Positions 6,804-14,172 of a DNA stretch of 28,389 bases are shown one piece after another. The notes beneath the pieces are model-generated. The model saw nothing but the letters and a program-made list of their open reading frames with translations, was not told the origin of the DNA and did no database searches. This DNA is from an uncultured Succinivibrio sp. (GTDB taxonomy: Bacteria; Pseudomonadota; Gammaproteobacteria; Enterobacterales; Succinivibrionaceae): positions 1-28,389 of the forward strand of contig CAAECI010000111.1 of NCBI GenBank assembly GCA_900754255.1. The letters run 5' to 3'. The stretch's first letter is position 1. Each line of letters begins with the position of its first letter. The position numbers and the translations under genes were made by a program.

Positions 6804-6832
6804 ATAATACCGCAAATAATAAAAAACCGCAA
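6804..6832 (-). promoter_or_regulatory. spc-operon promoter
   Basis: On the minus strand TTGCGG (-35, 6827-6832) and TATTAT (-10, 6804-6809) are 17 bases apart. Transcription would start near 6797, about 57 bases before the rplN ATG. The -35 element is built from the 3' arm of the terminator hairpin that ends the S10 operon. Confidence 0.65.
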
Positions 6833-6851
6833 CGTCATGCATCGCGGTTTT
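6823..6851 (-). terminator. intrinsic terminator after rpsQ (end of S10 operon)
   Basis: On the minus strand an 8-bp perfect stem, AAAACCGC / GCGGTTTT (6844-6851 and 6823-6830), with a 13-base loop is followed by further T residues (a run of at least six T). It lies 30 bases after the rpsQ stop. It marks the S10/spc boundary and overlaps the spc promoter. Confidence 0.75.
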
Positions 6852-6880
6852 ACTAAATATTTGCTTTTATCCGGTCTAGA

Positions 6881-7141
6881 TTAAGCTTGAGCCTTTTCTA
6901 CAACCTTGGAAAGCTTCCAAGAAATGGTCTTGGATACGGGACGGCTCTCACAGATCTCGACGATATCGCCTACTTGTGCGGTATTCTCGGGATCGGAAAC
7001 GTGGAACTTAGTAGTGCGGGTCACAGTCTTTCCGTAAACCGGATGCTGGACGCGACGCTCAACAGCGACCACGCAGGCCTTCTGCATCTTGTCGGAGACA
7101 ACACGTCCGCGGAGGGAACGTGAAGTATTTTGTTCTGACAT
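6881..7141 (-). CDS. rpsQ: 30S ribosomal protein S17
   Basis: S17 is an early-binding protein of the 16S 5' domain. The 86-residue OB-fold product (E. coli 84) has LRGRVVSDKMQKACVVAVER at the N-terminus, VYGKTVTRTTKFHVSDPEN in the middle, and GDIVEICESRPVSKTISWKL near the end. It is the last gene of the S10 operon, 12 bases after rpmC, and is followed by an intrinsic terminator. Confidence 0.97.
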   Translation of the reverse strand: MSEQNTSRSLRGRVVSDKMQKACVVAVERRVQHPVYGKTVTRTTKFHVSDPENTAQVGDIVEICESRPVSKTISWKLSKVVEKAQA

Positions 7142-7153
7142 TTACTTTTCCTC

Positions 7154-7348
7154 TCACTGAGCGTTCTGCTTTTGCGCAAGAATGGTCTTGACACGGGCAA
7201 TGTCGCGGCGAACCTTTCTTACGTTATCAGTCTGCTGCAACTGTGCAGTCTTGAGCTGGAAACGCAGATTGAACTGCTCGCGGTTGAGGTTGGCAAGCTC
7301 TTCCTTGAGCTCTGCAACCGACTTATTACGTAACTCGTTGCTCTGCAT
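7154..7348 (-). CDS. rpmC: 50S ribosomal protein L29
   Basis: L29 sits beside L23 at the mouth of the exit tunnel, where trigger factor and SRP dock. The 64-residue helical-hairpin product (E. coli 63) has the family block LNREQFNLRFQLKTAQLQQT and RKVRRDIARVKT. Its ATG (7346-7348) overlaps the rplP stop by one base (TAATG), so translation is probably coupled. Confidence 0.97.
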   Translation of the reverse strand: MQSNELRNKSVAELKEELANLNREQFNLRFQLKTAQLQQTDNVRKVRRDIARVKTILAQKQNAQ

Positions 7349-7761
7349 TAGATCACCTGCTTACGAACAAAAGTGGTAGTTACGGAAAGTTTAGCAGCAG
7401 CAAGACGGAATGCCTCGCGTGCGACTTCCTCGGAAATACCGCCGATTTCAAAGAGAACACGACCGGGCTGAATGGGAGCGACCCAGTACTCAACGGTACC
7501 TTTACCTTTACCCATACGAACACCGAGAGCTTTCTGGGTAATCGGCTTATCGGGGAACACGCGGATCCAAACCTTTCCGGCACGCTTCATCTCACGGGTG
7601 AAAGCACGACGGGCTGCTTCGATTTCGCGAGAAGTTATCTGACCACGAGAAGTAGCCTTCAAACCAAACTCACCAAAGTCGACTTTAGAACCTGCATAGC
7701 ACAAGCCCTCATTACGTCCCTTCTGAGTCTTACGATATTTAGTACGTTTAGGCTGTAACAT
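7348..7761 (-). CDS. rplP: 50S ribosomal protein L16
   Basis: L16 is needed for maturation of the peptidyl-transferase centre and contacts A-site tRNA. The 137-residue product (E. coli 136) begins MLQPKRTKYRK, has the signature KAGKVWIRVFPDKPIT-like block (about residues 78-93) and KGKGTVEYWVAPIQPG, and ends TTFVRKQVI. It starts 13 bases after rpsC and overlaps rpmC by one base. Confidence 0.98.
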   Translation of the reverse strand: MLQPKRTKYRKTQKGRNEGLCYAGSKVDFGEFGLKATSRGQITSREIEAARRAFTREMKRAGKVWIRVFPDKPITQKALGVRMGKGKGTVEYWVAPIQPGRVLFEIGGISEEVAREAFRLAAAKLSVTTTFVRKQVI

Positions 7762-7774
7762 TTACTTTCCTCCG

Positions 7775-8584
7775 TTACTCAGCCTTTTCATCGGCTGGAG
7801 CGGCTTCAGCCTTCTTGGCGGCACCGGTTTTATCTGCCGATGCACCGCGGCGGCCGCGACCGTTACGGGCCTGATTATCATCACGGCGATGTCTGCGTCC
7901 TGCGGGAGCAACAGAGCCGTTACGATCCTCAGTCTCTTCCTGAGCTAAAGGCAGCTCTCCAAGAATTTCTCCCTTGAAGATCCAAACCTTAACGCCAATA
8001 ACGCCGTAGGTGGTCACAGCTTCAGAAACTGCATAGTCGATATCGGCACGCAGAGTATGCAAAGGCACGCGACCTTCACGCAACCATTCAGTACGAGCGA
8101 TTTCAGCACCGCCAAGACGGCCGGACACCTCAATCTTAACGCCCTTGGCGCCAGCACGCATAGCGTTCTGAATTGCCTTCTTCATGGCGCGGCGGAACAT
8201 TACACGACGTTCGAGCTGCGAAGCAATGCTATCTGCGACAATCTTTGAATCAAGATCGGGCTTACGGATCTCAGAAATGTTTACCTGAGCGGGAACACCT
8301 GCGATCTTAGCAATCTGCTTACGTAACTTCTCCACATCTTCACCCTTACGACCGATAACGATACCGGGACGAGCGGTGCAAATAGTTACACGGATGCTCT
8401 TGGCAGGACGATCAATTACGATCTTTGAGACAGAAGCATTCTTCAATTCGCCGGTTAAGAACTTACGAACTTCGTTATCGCTCTTGACGAAAGCGGGGAA
8501 AACCTTGCTCGATGCATACCAAGTAGAAATATAGGGCTTGGTGATGCCGAGACGGATTCCGTTAGGGTTAATTTTCTGACCCAT
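7775..8584 (-). CDS. rpsC: 30S ribosomal protein S3 with extended C-terminal tail
   Basis: S3 lines the mRNA entry channel with S4 and S5 and contributes to mRNA unwinding. The N-terminal type II KH domain is clear, with its GRKG loop at residues 78-81. The C-terminal S3 domain contains SGRLGGAEIARTEWLREGRVP (about residues 154-174). E. coli S3 has 233 residues and this one has 269. The extra part (residues 211-269) is low-complexity: acidic, then Arg/Gly/Asn-rich, then Ala/Lys/Glu-rich. There is no sign of frameshift. It lies 2 bases after rplV and 13 before rplP. Confidence 0.97.
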   Translation of the reverse strand: MGQKINPNGIRLGITKPYISTWYASSKVFPAFVKSDNEVRKFLTGELKNASVSKIVIDRPAKSIRVTICTARPGIVIGRKGEDVEKLRKQIAKIAGVPAQVNISEIRKPDLDSKIVADSIASQLERRVMFRRAMKKAIQNAMRAGAKGVKIEVSGRLGGAEIARTEWLREGRVPLHTLRADIDYAVSEAVTTYGVIGVKVWIFKGEILGELPLAQEETEDRNGSVAPAGRRHRRDDNQARNGRGRRGASADKTGAAKKAEAAPADEKAE

Positions 8585-8586
8585 AA

Positions 8587-8922
8587 TTACTCCTGCTCTG
8601 CAACATATACAGTTATGTGAGAAGTGCGCTTCACGATGCGATCAGCACGGCCCTTTGCACGCGGCATAATACGCTTGAGAGACGGACCCTCATCAACCAT
8701 GATTTTGGTAATCACAAGAGAGTCAACATCCATCGCGTTGTTATTTGCGGCATTTGCTACTGCAGAGAGAACAACCTTGCGGATCAACGAAGCGGCCTTA
8801 CGAGGGCTGAACTTCAGAAGATCAAGTGCTTTCTGAACAGGAAGACCGCGAACCTGATCAGCGACCAAGCGAGCCTTCTGTGCAGAAGAACGAGCATATT
8901 TGTGAACAGCTTTAACTTCCAT
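8587..8922 (-). CDS. rplV: 50S ribosomal protein L22
   Basis: L22 sends a beta-hairpin into the exit tunnel, opposite L4, where macrolide-resistance and translation-arrest changes map. The 111-residue product (E. coli 110) has HKYARSSAQKARLVADQVRG at the N-terminus and the hairpin region with VDEGPSLKRIMPRAKGRADR (about residues 76-95). Its stop lies only 2 bases before the rpsC ATG. Confidence 0.97.
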   Translation of the reverse strand: MEVKAVHKYARSSAQKARLVADQVRGLPVQKALDLLKFSPRKAASLIRKVVLSAVANAANNNAMDVDSLVITKIMVDEGPSLKRIMPRAKGRADRIVKRTSHITVYVAEQE

Positions 8923-8933
8923 GATTATTACTC

Positions 8934-9212
8934 CTATTTAGCGGCCTTTGCATCGGCTGCAGCGTGACCATGGAAAGTACGGGTCGGAGCAAACTCACCT
9001 AATTTGTGACCAATCATATCATCGGTAACAAATACTGGTACGTGCTGACGACCATTGTGAACGGCAATAGTCATGCCGATCATAGCCGGAATAATAACGG
9101 AACGGCGGGACCAGGTCTTTATGGGCTTCTTATCGCCGGACTGCTGGCTCTGCAGAACCTTCTTCAGTAAGGACTCGTCAATGAAAGGTCCTTTCTTCAG
9201 AGAACGTGGCAT
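8934..9212 (-). CDS. rpsS: 30S ribosomal protein S19
   Basis: S19 pairs with S13 in the 30S head near A-site tRNA. The 92-residue product has the same length as E. coli. It starts MPRSLKKGPFIDESLLKKV and contains IKTWSRRSVIIPAMIGMTIAVHNGR (about residues 31-55) and GHKLGEFAPTRTFHGH. It lies 20 bases after rplB and 11 before rplV in the S10 operon. Confidence 0.98.
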   Translation of the reverse strand: MPRSLKKGPFIDESLLKKVLQSQQSGDKKPIKTWSRRSVIIPAMIGMTIAVHNGRQHVPVFVTDDMIGHKLGEFAPTRTFHGHAAADAKAAK

Positions 9213-9232
9213 TTTAAATCCTCGCTATACGA

Positions 9233-10048
9233 TTAACGGTGATGAACAATGTACTTCTCAGTACGCTTGTTCTTGCGGGTCTTGAAGCCCTTGCAAGGAG
9301 TACCCCACGGTGAACGCGGCTGAATACCCTTGTTTCGGCCCTCACCACCGCCATGCGGGTGGTCAATAGGGTTCATTGACATACCGCGAACGGTAGGACG
9401 GATGCCGCGCCAGCGTTTGGCACCGGCTTTACCCAGCTGGGCAAGCATGTGCTCACCGTTGCCGATCTCACCGATAGTTGCACGACCAGCTGCCAACACA
9501 CGACGCATTTCGCCTGAACGCATACGTAAAGTTACATACTGTCCTTCCTTGGCGAGCAACTCACAGTAAGCTCCGGCGGAACGAGCAAAAGTAGCACCGT
9601 TACCAGGAACCAATTCAACACCGTGAATCACAGTACCAAGAGGGATGTTCTCCATAGGAAGGGTATTACCTACTTCAATGGGAGCATCTACACCGGAAAC
9701 AACGGTATCACCTGCTTTCAAACCCTTAGGGGCAAGAATGTAGGAACGTACGCCATCCTTATAAAGGATCAAAGCAATGTGAGCAGAACGATTAGGGTCA
9801 TACTCAACACGCTCTACACGGGCCTCGATCCCATCCTTCTGACGTTTGAAATCAATCAAACGATAACGCTGCTTGTGACCGCCACCAATGTGACGAGTGG
9901 AAATGTGGCCGTAATTGTCACGACCGCCGGTCTTACGCTTCTCCACTACTAAAGGAGAAAACGGGCCGCCCTTCCAGAGGCCTGGAGTCTTGATCTGGAC
10001 AACGTGACGGCGTGCCGGGGAGGTAGGCTTTGCTTTTATGATAGCCAT
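9233..10048 (-). CDS. rplB: 50S ribosomal protein L2
   Basis: L2 is one of the most conserved large-subunit proteins and is needed for subunit association and peptidyl transfer. The 271-residue product (E. coli 273) has the OB-fold and SH3-like domains. The signature loop MNPIDHPHGGGEG lies at residues 225-237, including the conserved histidines. It ends EKYIVHHR, slightly different from the E. coli tail. Its ATG (10046-10048) overlaps the rplW stop by one base. Confidence 0.98.
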   Translation of the reverse strand: MAIIKAKPTSPARRHVVQIKTPGLWKGGPFSPLVVEKRKTGGRDNYGHISTRHIGGGHKQRYRLIDFKRQKDGIEARVERVEYDPNRSAHIALILYKDGVRSYILAPKGLKAGDTVVSGVDAPIEVGNTLPMENIPLGTVIHGVELVPGNGATFARSAGAYCELLAKEGQYVTLRMRSGEMRRVLAAGRATIGEIGNGEHMLAQLGKAGAKRWRGIRPTVRGMSMNPIDHPHGGGEGRNKGIQPRSPWGTPCKGFKTRKNKRTEKYIVHHR

Positions 10049-10365
10049 TATTTGCTCTCCTTCTCATCCTGCTGAGCAGCCTGCGCATCGATGCTAACAC
10101 CCTGAGGAAGAGTTACATAAGCCTTCTTCCAATCAGAACGTTTACCGATGCCATGAACGGTACGACGGGACTTGCCCATTACGTTCAAGGTACGGACGGC
10201 AGCTACGTCAACACCGAAAATTTTCTGCACGGCAGCCTTGATTTCTTCTTTGGTTGCATCATTAGCAACCTTGAACACATAGGTGTTCTTAGCATTCTCG
10301 GCGGTGCTCTTTTCAGTAACAACCGGAGCTACGAGAATCTTTAATAAACGTGCATCAGAAATCAT
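10048..10365 (-). CDS. rplW: 50S ribosomal protein L23
   Basis: L23 is the docking site for trigger factor and SRP at the tunnel exit. The 105-residue product (E. coli 100) has VAPVVTEKSTAENAKNTYVF near the N-terminus and VRTLNVMGKSRR in the middle. The last residues, DAQAAQQDEKESK, form a short charged tail. The ATG (10363-10365) overlaps the rplD stop in an ATGA arrangement and its stop overlaps the rplB start, so all three genes are tightly coupled. Confidence 0.97.
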   Translation of the reverse strand: MISDARLLKILVAPVVTEKSTAENAKNTYVFKVANDATKEEIKAAVQKIFGVDVAAVRTLNVMGKSRRTVHGIGKRSDWKKAYVTLPQGVSIDAQAAQQDEKESK

Positions 10366-10973
10366 TTCAAGATCTCCTCTACCTTCTTGACAGCGGCGGA
10401 AGTCATCACAACCTTGTCGTAATCAATCAGGCTGACAGGGTTGAACTCGGAGGTTCCCGGCTGGCAGACGTCTACTTTGTAGAGATTACGTGAAGCCAAA
10501 ACGAGATTCTCGTCAAAAGCCTCAGTAACAATCAAAGCCTCTTTCAGTTCCATGCTCTTAAGCTTGGCTACCAAGGTCTTGGTCTTGCAATCTTCCACCT
10601 TAAAGTCATCAACGACTATTAAGCGATCCTGACGTACCAACTCGGAAAGAATGCTACGCATAGCAACGCGATACATCTTACGGTTGACCTTCTGGCTCCA
10701 GTCCTGGGGCTTTGCGGCAAAAATTTTGCCACCTGCTCTCCACAATGGAGAACGGGAAGAACCTGCACGGGCGCGACCGGTTCCCTTCTGACGGAACGGC
10801 TTCTTGCCACCGCCAGAAACTTCGGAACGAGTCTTCTGAGCCTTGGTACCGGCACGGGCAGTGCTCAGATATGAAACAACTACCTGATGAACTAACGGCT
10901 CATTGAACTCACGACCGAAGGTGGTGTCTGACACTTCCAGCGGCTTGTCAGCGCCAATCATCTTTAATTCCAT
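10362..10973 (-). CDS. rplD: 50S ribosomal protein L4 (autoregulator of the S10 operon in E. coli)
   Basis: L4 has a globular domain on the subunit surface and a long basic loop reaching the exit tunnel. In E. coli it also represses the S10 operon at transcription and translation. The 203-residue product (E. coli 201) contains the loop region KKPFRQKGTGRARAGSSRSP (about residues 57-76) and SILSELVRQDRLIVVDDF. A structured leader of about 174 bases upstream of rpsJ is the likely target for feedback control. It lies 18 bases after rplC. Confidence 0.98.
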   Translation of the reverse strand: MELKMIGADKPLEVSDTTFGREFNEPLVHQVVVSYLSTARAGTKAQKTRSEVSGGGKKPFRQKGTGRARAGSSRSPLWRAGGKIFAAKPQDWSQKVNRKMYRVAMRSILSELVRQDRLIVVDDFKVEDCKTKTLVAKLKSMELKEALIVTEAFDENLVLASRNLYKVDVCQPGTSEFNPVSLIDYDKVVMTSAAVKKVEEILK

Positions 10974-10991
10974 GATTTTCTTTACCTCGGG

Positions 10992-11630
10992 TTAAGCTTT
11001 GACACTCGGCCTTACGATTACATCGCCGTTATTGGCACCGGGCACAGCTCCTTTAACGAGGAGTAAATTGCGCTCTGAGTCAATACGAACGAGCTCGAGA
11101 TCCATAACGGTGACTTTCTCGGAACCCATGTGGCCGACCATCTTCTTGCCCTTGAACACACGACCCGGGGTCTGGTTCTGACCGGTAGAACCGGGGACAC
11201 GGTGCGAACGGGAATTACCGTGAGTGTAATCCTGATGCAGGAAGTGATAACGTTTAATGGTACCAGCAGTACCTTTACCTTTGGAGGTACCGGTGACGTC
11301 TACTTTTTTAACGTCCTGGAAAGCGTCTACTTTGATCTCTGAGCCGACCTGATAAGCTTCAAGCTCTGAAGGCTCAAGACGGAACTCCCACAAGCCACGA
11401 CCAGCTGCAACGCCGGACTTAGCAAAATGGCCTATCTCAGCCTTGGTCATACGACTGGCTTTGCGTTCGCCAGTGGTTACCTGAATGGCAGTATAGCCAT
11501 CAGTTTCTGCGTTCTTAATCTGAGTAACGCGGTTTGCCTCAACCTGAATGACGGTGACGGGAACAGATTTGCCGTTCTCGTTAAACACACGGGTCATACC
11601 AAGCTTGCGGCCGATTAAACCGATTGACAT
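10992..11630 (-). CDS. rplC: 50S ribosomal protein L3
   Basis: L3 is an early assembly protein whose central extension approaches the peptidyl-transferase centre. The 212-residue product (E. coli 209) begins MSIGLIGRKLGMTRVF. It contains the extension HGNSRSHRVPGSTGQNQTPG; Gln151 corresponds to the Gln150 that PrmB methylates in E. coli. It lies 19 bases after rpsJ, second in the S10 operon. Confidence 0.98.
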   Translation of the reverse strand: MSIGLIGRKLGMTRVFNENGKSVPVTVIQVEANRVTQIKNAETDGYTAIQVTTGERKASRMTKAEIGHFAKSGVAAGRGLWEFRLEPSELEAYQVGSEIKVDAFQDVKKVDVTGTSKGKGTAGTIKRYHFLHQDYTHGNSRSHRVPGSTGQNQTPGRVFKGKKMVGHMGSEKVTVMDLELVRIDSERNLLLVKGAVPGANNGDVIVRPSVKA

Positions 11631-11649
11631 TGTATTTATCCCCTATCTG

Positions 11650-11961
11650 TTAACGAAGGCTGATCTGAACATCCACACCGGCGGCAAGATCGAGACGCAT
11701 CAAAGCGTCAACAGTCTTTTCTGTCGGTTCCACGATGTCAACTAAACGCTTGTGAGTACGAATTTCATACTGATCACGAGCATCTTTGTTTACGTGCGGG
11801 GAAATGAGGACGGTATAGCGCTCCTTACGGGTAGGGAGCGGAATGGGACCCTTGACCTGAGCGCCGGTGCGCTTTGCGGTTTCAACGATCTCTGCTGTCG
11901 AATGATCGATTAAACGGTGATCGTAGGCCTTAAGACGGATCCTAATTCTCTGATTCTGCAT
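11650..11961 (-). CDS. rpsJ: 30S ribosomal protein S10 (NusE)
   Basis: S10 is a 30S head protein and also acts with NusB and NusG in transcription antitermination. The frame is open for 11 more codons upstream, but ATG 11961 is chosen. It gives MQNQRIRIRLKAYDHRLID, the exact E. coli start and length (103 residues), with a GGAG site about 7 bases before it. The signature PIPLPTRKERYTVLISPHVNKDA (about residues 40-62) is intact. It is the first gene of the S10 operon. Confidence 0.98.
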   Translation of the reverse strand: MQNQRIRIRLKAYDHRLIDHSTAEIVETAKRTGAQVKGPIPLPTRKERYTVLISPHVNKDARDQYEIRTHKRLVDIVEPTEKTVDALMRLDLAAGVDVQISLR

Positions 11962-12135
11962 TGCAGACTCCATAATAAAAGAACATGCAAACATCCGCCT
12001 TCCTGTCTAAATAACAAGAGGAGATGTCGCTTTACTAACAATTCCCTCAAGATTAGAGGGAGTTTCCTCAGCCGCATCCTATAGACGTAGGGCTGGTTTT
12101 TGATCCACTCCCAACTGGTGGGAGCATCAAAACGT
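11962..12135 (-). promoter_or_regulatory. S10-operon leader RNA with several hairpins (probable L4 control)
   Basis: About 174 bases separate the predicted transcription start from the rpsJ ATG, nearly the length of the E. coli leader through which L4 acts. Visible structures in transcript order are: a long hairpin at 12098-12132 (TTTTGAT/ATCAAAA plus CTCCCA/TGGGAG around a 5-base loop); CAGCC/GGCTG with an inner CCTA/TAGG (12069-12095); and TCCCTC/GAGGGA (12043-12061). None is followed by a clear T run, so attenuation is not obvious; L4 binding is inferred from position and the E. coli precedent. Confidence 0.65.
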
Positions 12136-12141
12136 GCAAGT

Positions 12142-12169
12142 ATTATACTTTTATTTTAGAACATATCAA
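12142..12169 (-). promoter_or_regulatory. S10-operon promoter
   Basis: On the minus strand TTGATA (-35, 12164-12169) is separated by 16 bases from a perfect TATAAT (-10, 12142-12147). The region between is A/T-rich. Transcription would start near 12135. The only upstream gene on this strand ends at 12220. Confidence 0.8.
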
Positions 12170-12219
12170 GTAAAGAACCGATTTTTTTGCGATTTCCGTA
12201 TTTCCTGTTCGCTTATTTC

Positions 12220-14031
12220 TTATTTGGTGTAATGACCGAAGAACTTGTCCTCTGTCACTTTTAGATCACCGTGCATGGTTACAGCCATGTCTTTACCTAA
12301 GCGATAGGAAGGAGAAGAAAGATCAAAACGCGGCTCGTACTGTGGCATCCCCTCAAGCCCCATTAACCCACACATGAGGTCATACAAAAGATCATTGGTC
12401 CACACATTTTTTTTGTGACTACGAAGGGCCTGCGTCACACTACGATGTTGCTCAGCATATCCGTCTGATACCGTTATAAACAACGGGATCCTTACCATTG
12501 GGAAAGTAAAATCGGCGGGGTTATGATCGAATTTGGTATCAACATCTTCTCCGTGATCAGAAAAATAAATCATGGCCTTAAACTGTGGAAGATCTTTGAT
12601 TTTTTTATAAAGACCACTTATGACAAAATCGGTGTACAAGATAGATGAATCGTAATCGTCTATTCTTTTATCAGAGGAACCAGAATAAACTTTAACTCCA
12701 TCCGGTGTTCGCTCCTCATATCGGGCATGACTTCCCATGACATGTACCACAATAAGAACATTTTTTTTATTTAAAAGATCGGGAAAGTGATTAACAAGCT
12801 GTTCATCATGAAAAAGACTGTACATCTTTGCGGTGTTATTAAGCCAAATTTCATGATCTGCCGCCGAAGATATTACTGAAATTGGAGTTTCATAAACACC
12901 TATTTTACGTTGATTGGAAAGCCAGTAAATCTCAAATCCAGCTTTCCTTGCTACCTCTAAAATGGAATACGAATCCACTAGATCCGCACCGTTATATTGA
13001 TTTTTTCCTGTTAAGGCATAGGTCACTGATGGAACCGTTTGGGGAAAACTGGAGTAAGAGTTTTCAAACATAAAGGAATTTTTTTTCTTTAGAAGCTCAT
13101 ACATAAAAGGAGTGTTTGACCGCTTGTATCCGTAGATCTGCATATGATCACGGTTAGCACTCTCCCCAATCACGAGCATATAAATACCTGCATATCCTTT
13201 TTTACAAGAGATCCCTCCTATACTAGAAAGTCTTTCTGCCCTGCTGTCAGTCTGTTGAGAATATCTGGCATATTGCTCAAGCTGAGATCCGGTAATTTTT
13301 AGTACCGAGGTTGCCAAGTAAGGAACTGAGGGAATGACGTTAACAAGTTCATAAATACTAAGAACAAACAAAAGGATCCCGTATTCAAAACGCCCCTTGA
13401 AGCTTCGACATTCGCTGAATCTGCATAATTTCAAAGAACGCAGAAATAAAGCCAACAATACCAAACAAAAAACAAAAGCTAGTGCCCAATAAATATCCGC
13501 ATGAGCTTTAAAATACTCGGTACTTTCATCACTGTTGGTCTGCGCAAAAGCTAAAATAATGTCCGAGGTTAAGAGCTGTTTCGTAGCTATGAAATAAGCC
13601 CAGAGAGAGCCTGGAAAAAGAACCAGCACAGCTGTCAGAAAGAATACGACTCCATTGCAAATCGTGCGGATCGTCATTTTTTTTGCCTGTGAGGCCGTGA
13701 AAGCAAAAAAAATCAAGGGAACAAATGCTGCGGATGCTGCTTCAAAGGCAGTTATAAATTCCTCCGTCCGCAAAGGTGAGCCTATACATAATCTGATAAA
13801 AGGAACGGAAATATAAAGAGCACATAACAAAAGAAAGAATATAAATATGCGGATGTTAAGGCAAAAAAAATTCCATGCCAGCATTGCTCCCGCACAGGCT
13901 ATCACCCCCGAAATTTGTGGGATCAAAACTCTGGGTGTTGGGTCCGACAAATAGGCACACCATCCAGTCCCCAATGCGATAACAATAACTATCGCGCTCA
14001 AAGCCAAACGTAACATCGACTTATTTTTCAT
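12220..14031 (-). CDS. phosphoethanolamine transferase, EptC/CptA-like membrane enzyme
   Basis: Members of this family move phosphoethanolamine from phosphatidylethanolamine to lipid A or core LPS sugars on the periplasmic side of the inner membrane. From ATG 14031 (an in-frame GTG lies two codons upstream) the product has 603 residues. About five hydrophobic segments occupy roughly residues 8-230. The soluble sulfatase-fold domain follows: VIGES with Glu290 as a probable metal ligand, Thr332 in FPQTVPSVTYALTG as the probable nucleophile that carries the intermediate, MGSH (His435), and SDHGED (Asp492, His493) with His503. The GESxxR and SDHGE layout is closer to E. coli EptC (YijP) than to EptA or MCR. 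It stands alone, 51 bases upstream of the S10 promoter, without a recognisable terminator. The exact acceptor cannot be read from the sequence. Confidence 0.88.
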   Translation of the reverse strand: MKNKSMLRLALSAIVIVIALGTGWCAYLSDPTPRVLIPQISGVIACAGAMLAWNFFCLNIRIFIFFLLLCALYISVPFIRLCIGSPLRTEEFITAFEAASAAFVPLIFFAFTASQAKKMTIRTICNGVVFFLTAVLVLFPGSLWAYFIATKQLLTSDIILAFAQTNSDESTEYFKAHADIYWALAFVFCLVLLALFLRSLKLCRFSECRSFKGRFEYGILLFVLSIYELVNVIPSVPYLATSVLKITGSQLEQYARYSQQTDSRAERLSSIGGISCKKGYAGIYMLVIGESANRDHMQIYGYKRSNTPFMYELLKKKNSFMFENSYSSFPQTVPSVTYALTGKNQYNGADLVDSYSILEVARKAGFEIYWLSNQRKIGVYETPISVISSAADHEIWLNNTAKMYSLFHDEQLVNHFPDLLNKKNVLIVVHVMGSHARYEERTPDGVKVYSGSSDKRIDDYDSSILYTDFVISGLYKKIKDLPQFKAMIYFSDHGEDVDTKFDHNPADFTFPMVRIPLFITVSDGYAEQHRSVTQALRSHKKNVWTNDLLYDLMCGLMGLEGMPQYEPRFDLSSPSYRLGKDMAVTMHGDLKVTEDKFFGHYTK

Positions 14032-14172
14032 CTGCACTCTCTAATAAATCTGGCCATAACGCATGATACGGGAGCTATGTATTTTTCTTGCTGTATACTT
14101 TTGGTAGTGTTGCATCAAGTCCTCTCCCGCAAATCAGAAGACGCCGGATTATACTCTTTATTGATTATCGAT

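Noticed and set aside
12220..14031. Mobile colistin resistance (mcr) gene
   Set aside because: The GESxxR, QTVPS and SDHGE layout fits chromosomal EptC/CptA-type enzymes, and no insertion sequence or composition break flanks it.
14077..14172. 32-codon upstream extension of queH
   Set aside because: The residues are hydrophobic and not part of the family; GGGAG is only 2 bases from that ATG. The ATG at 14173 fits the family length, though its own ribosome site is weak.
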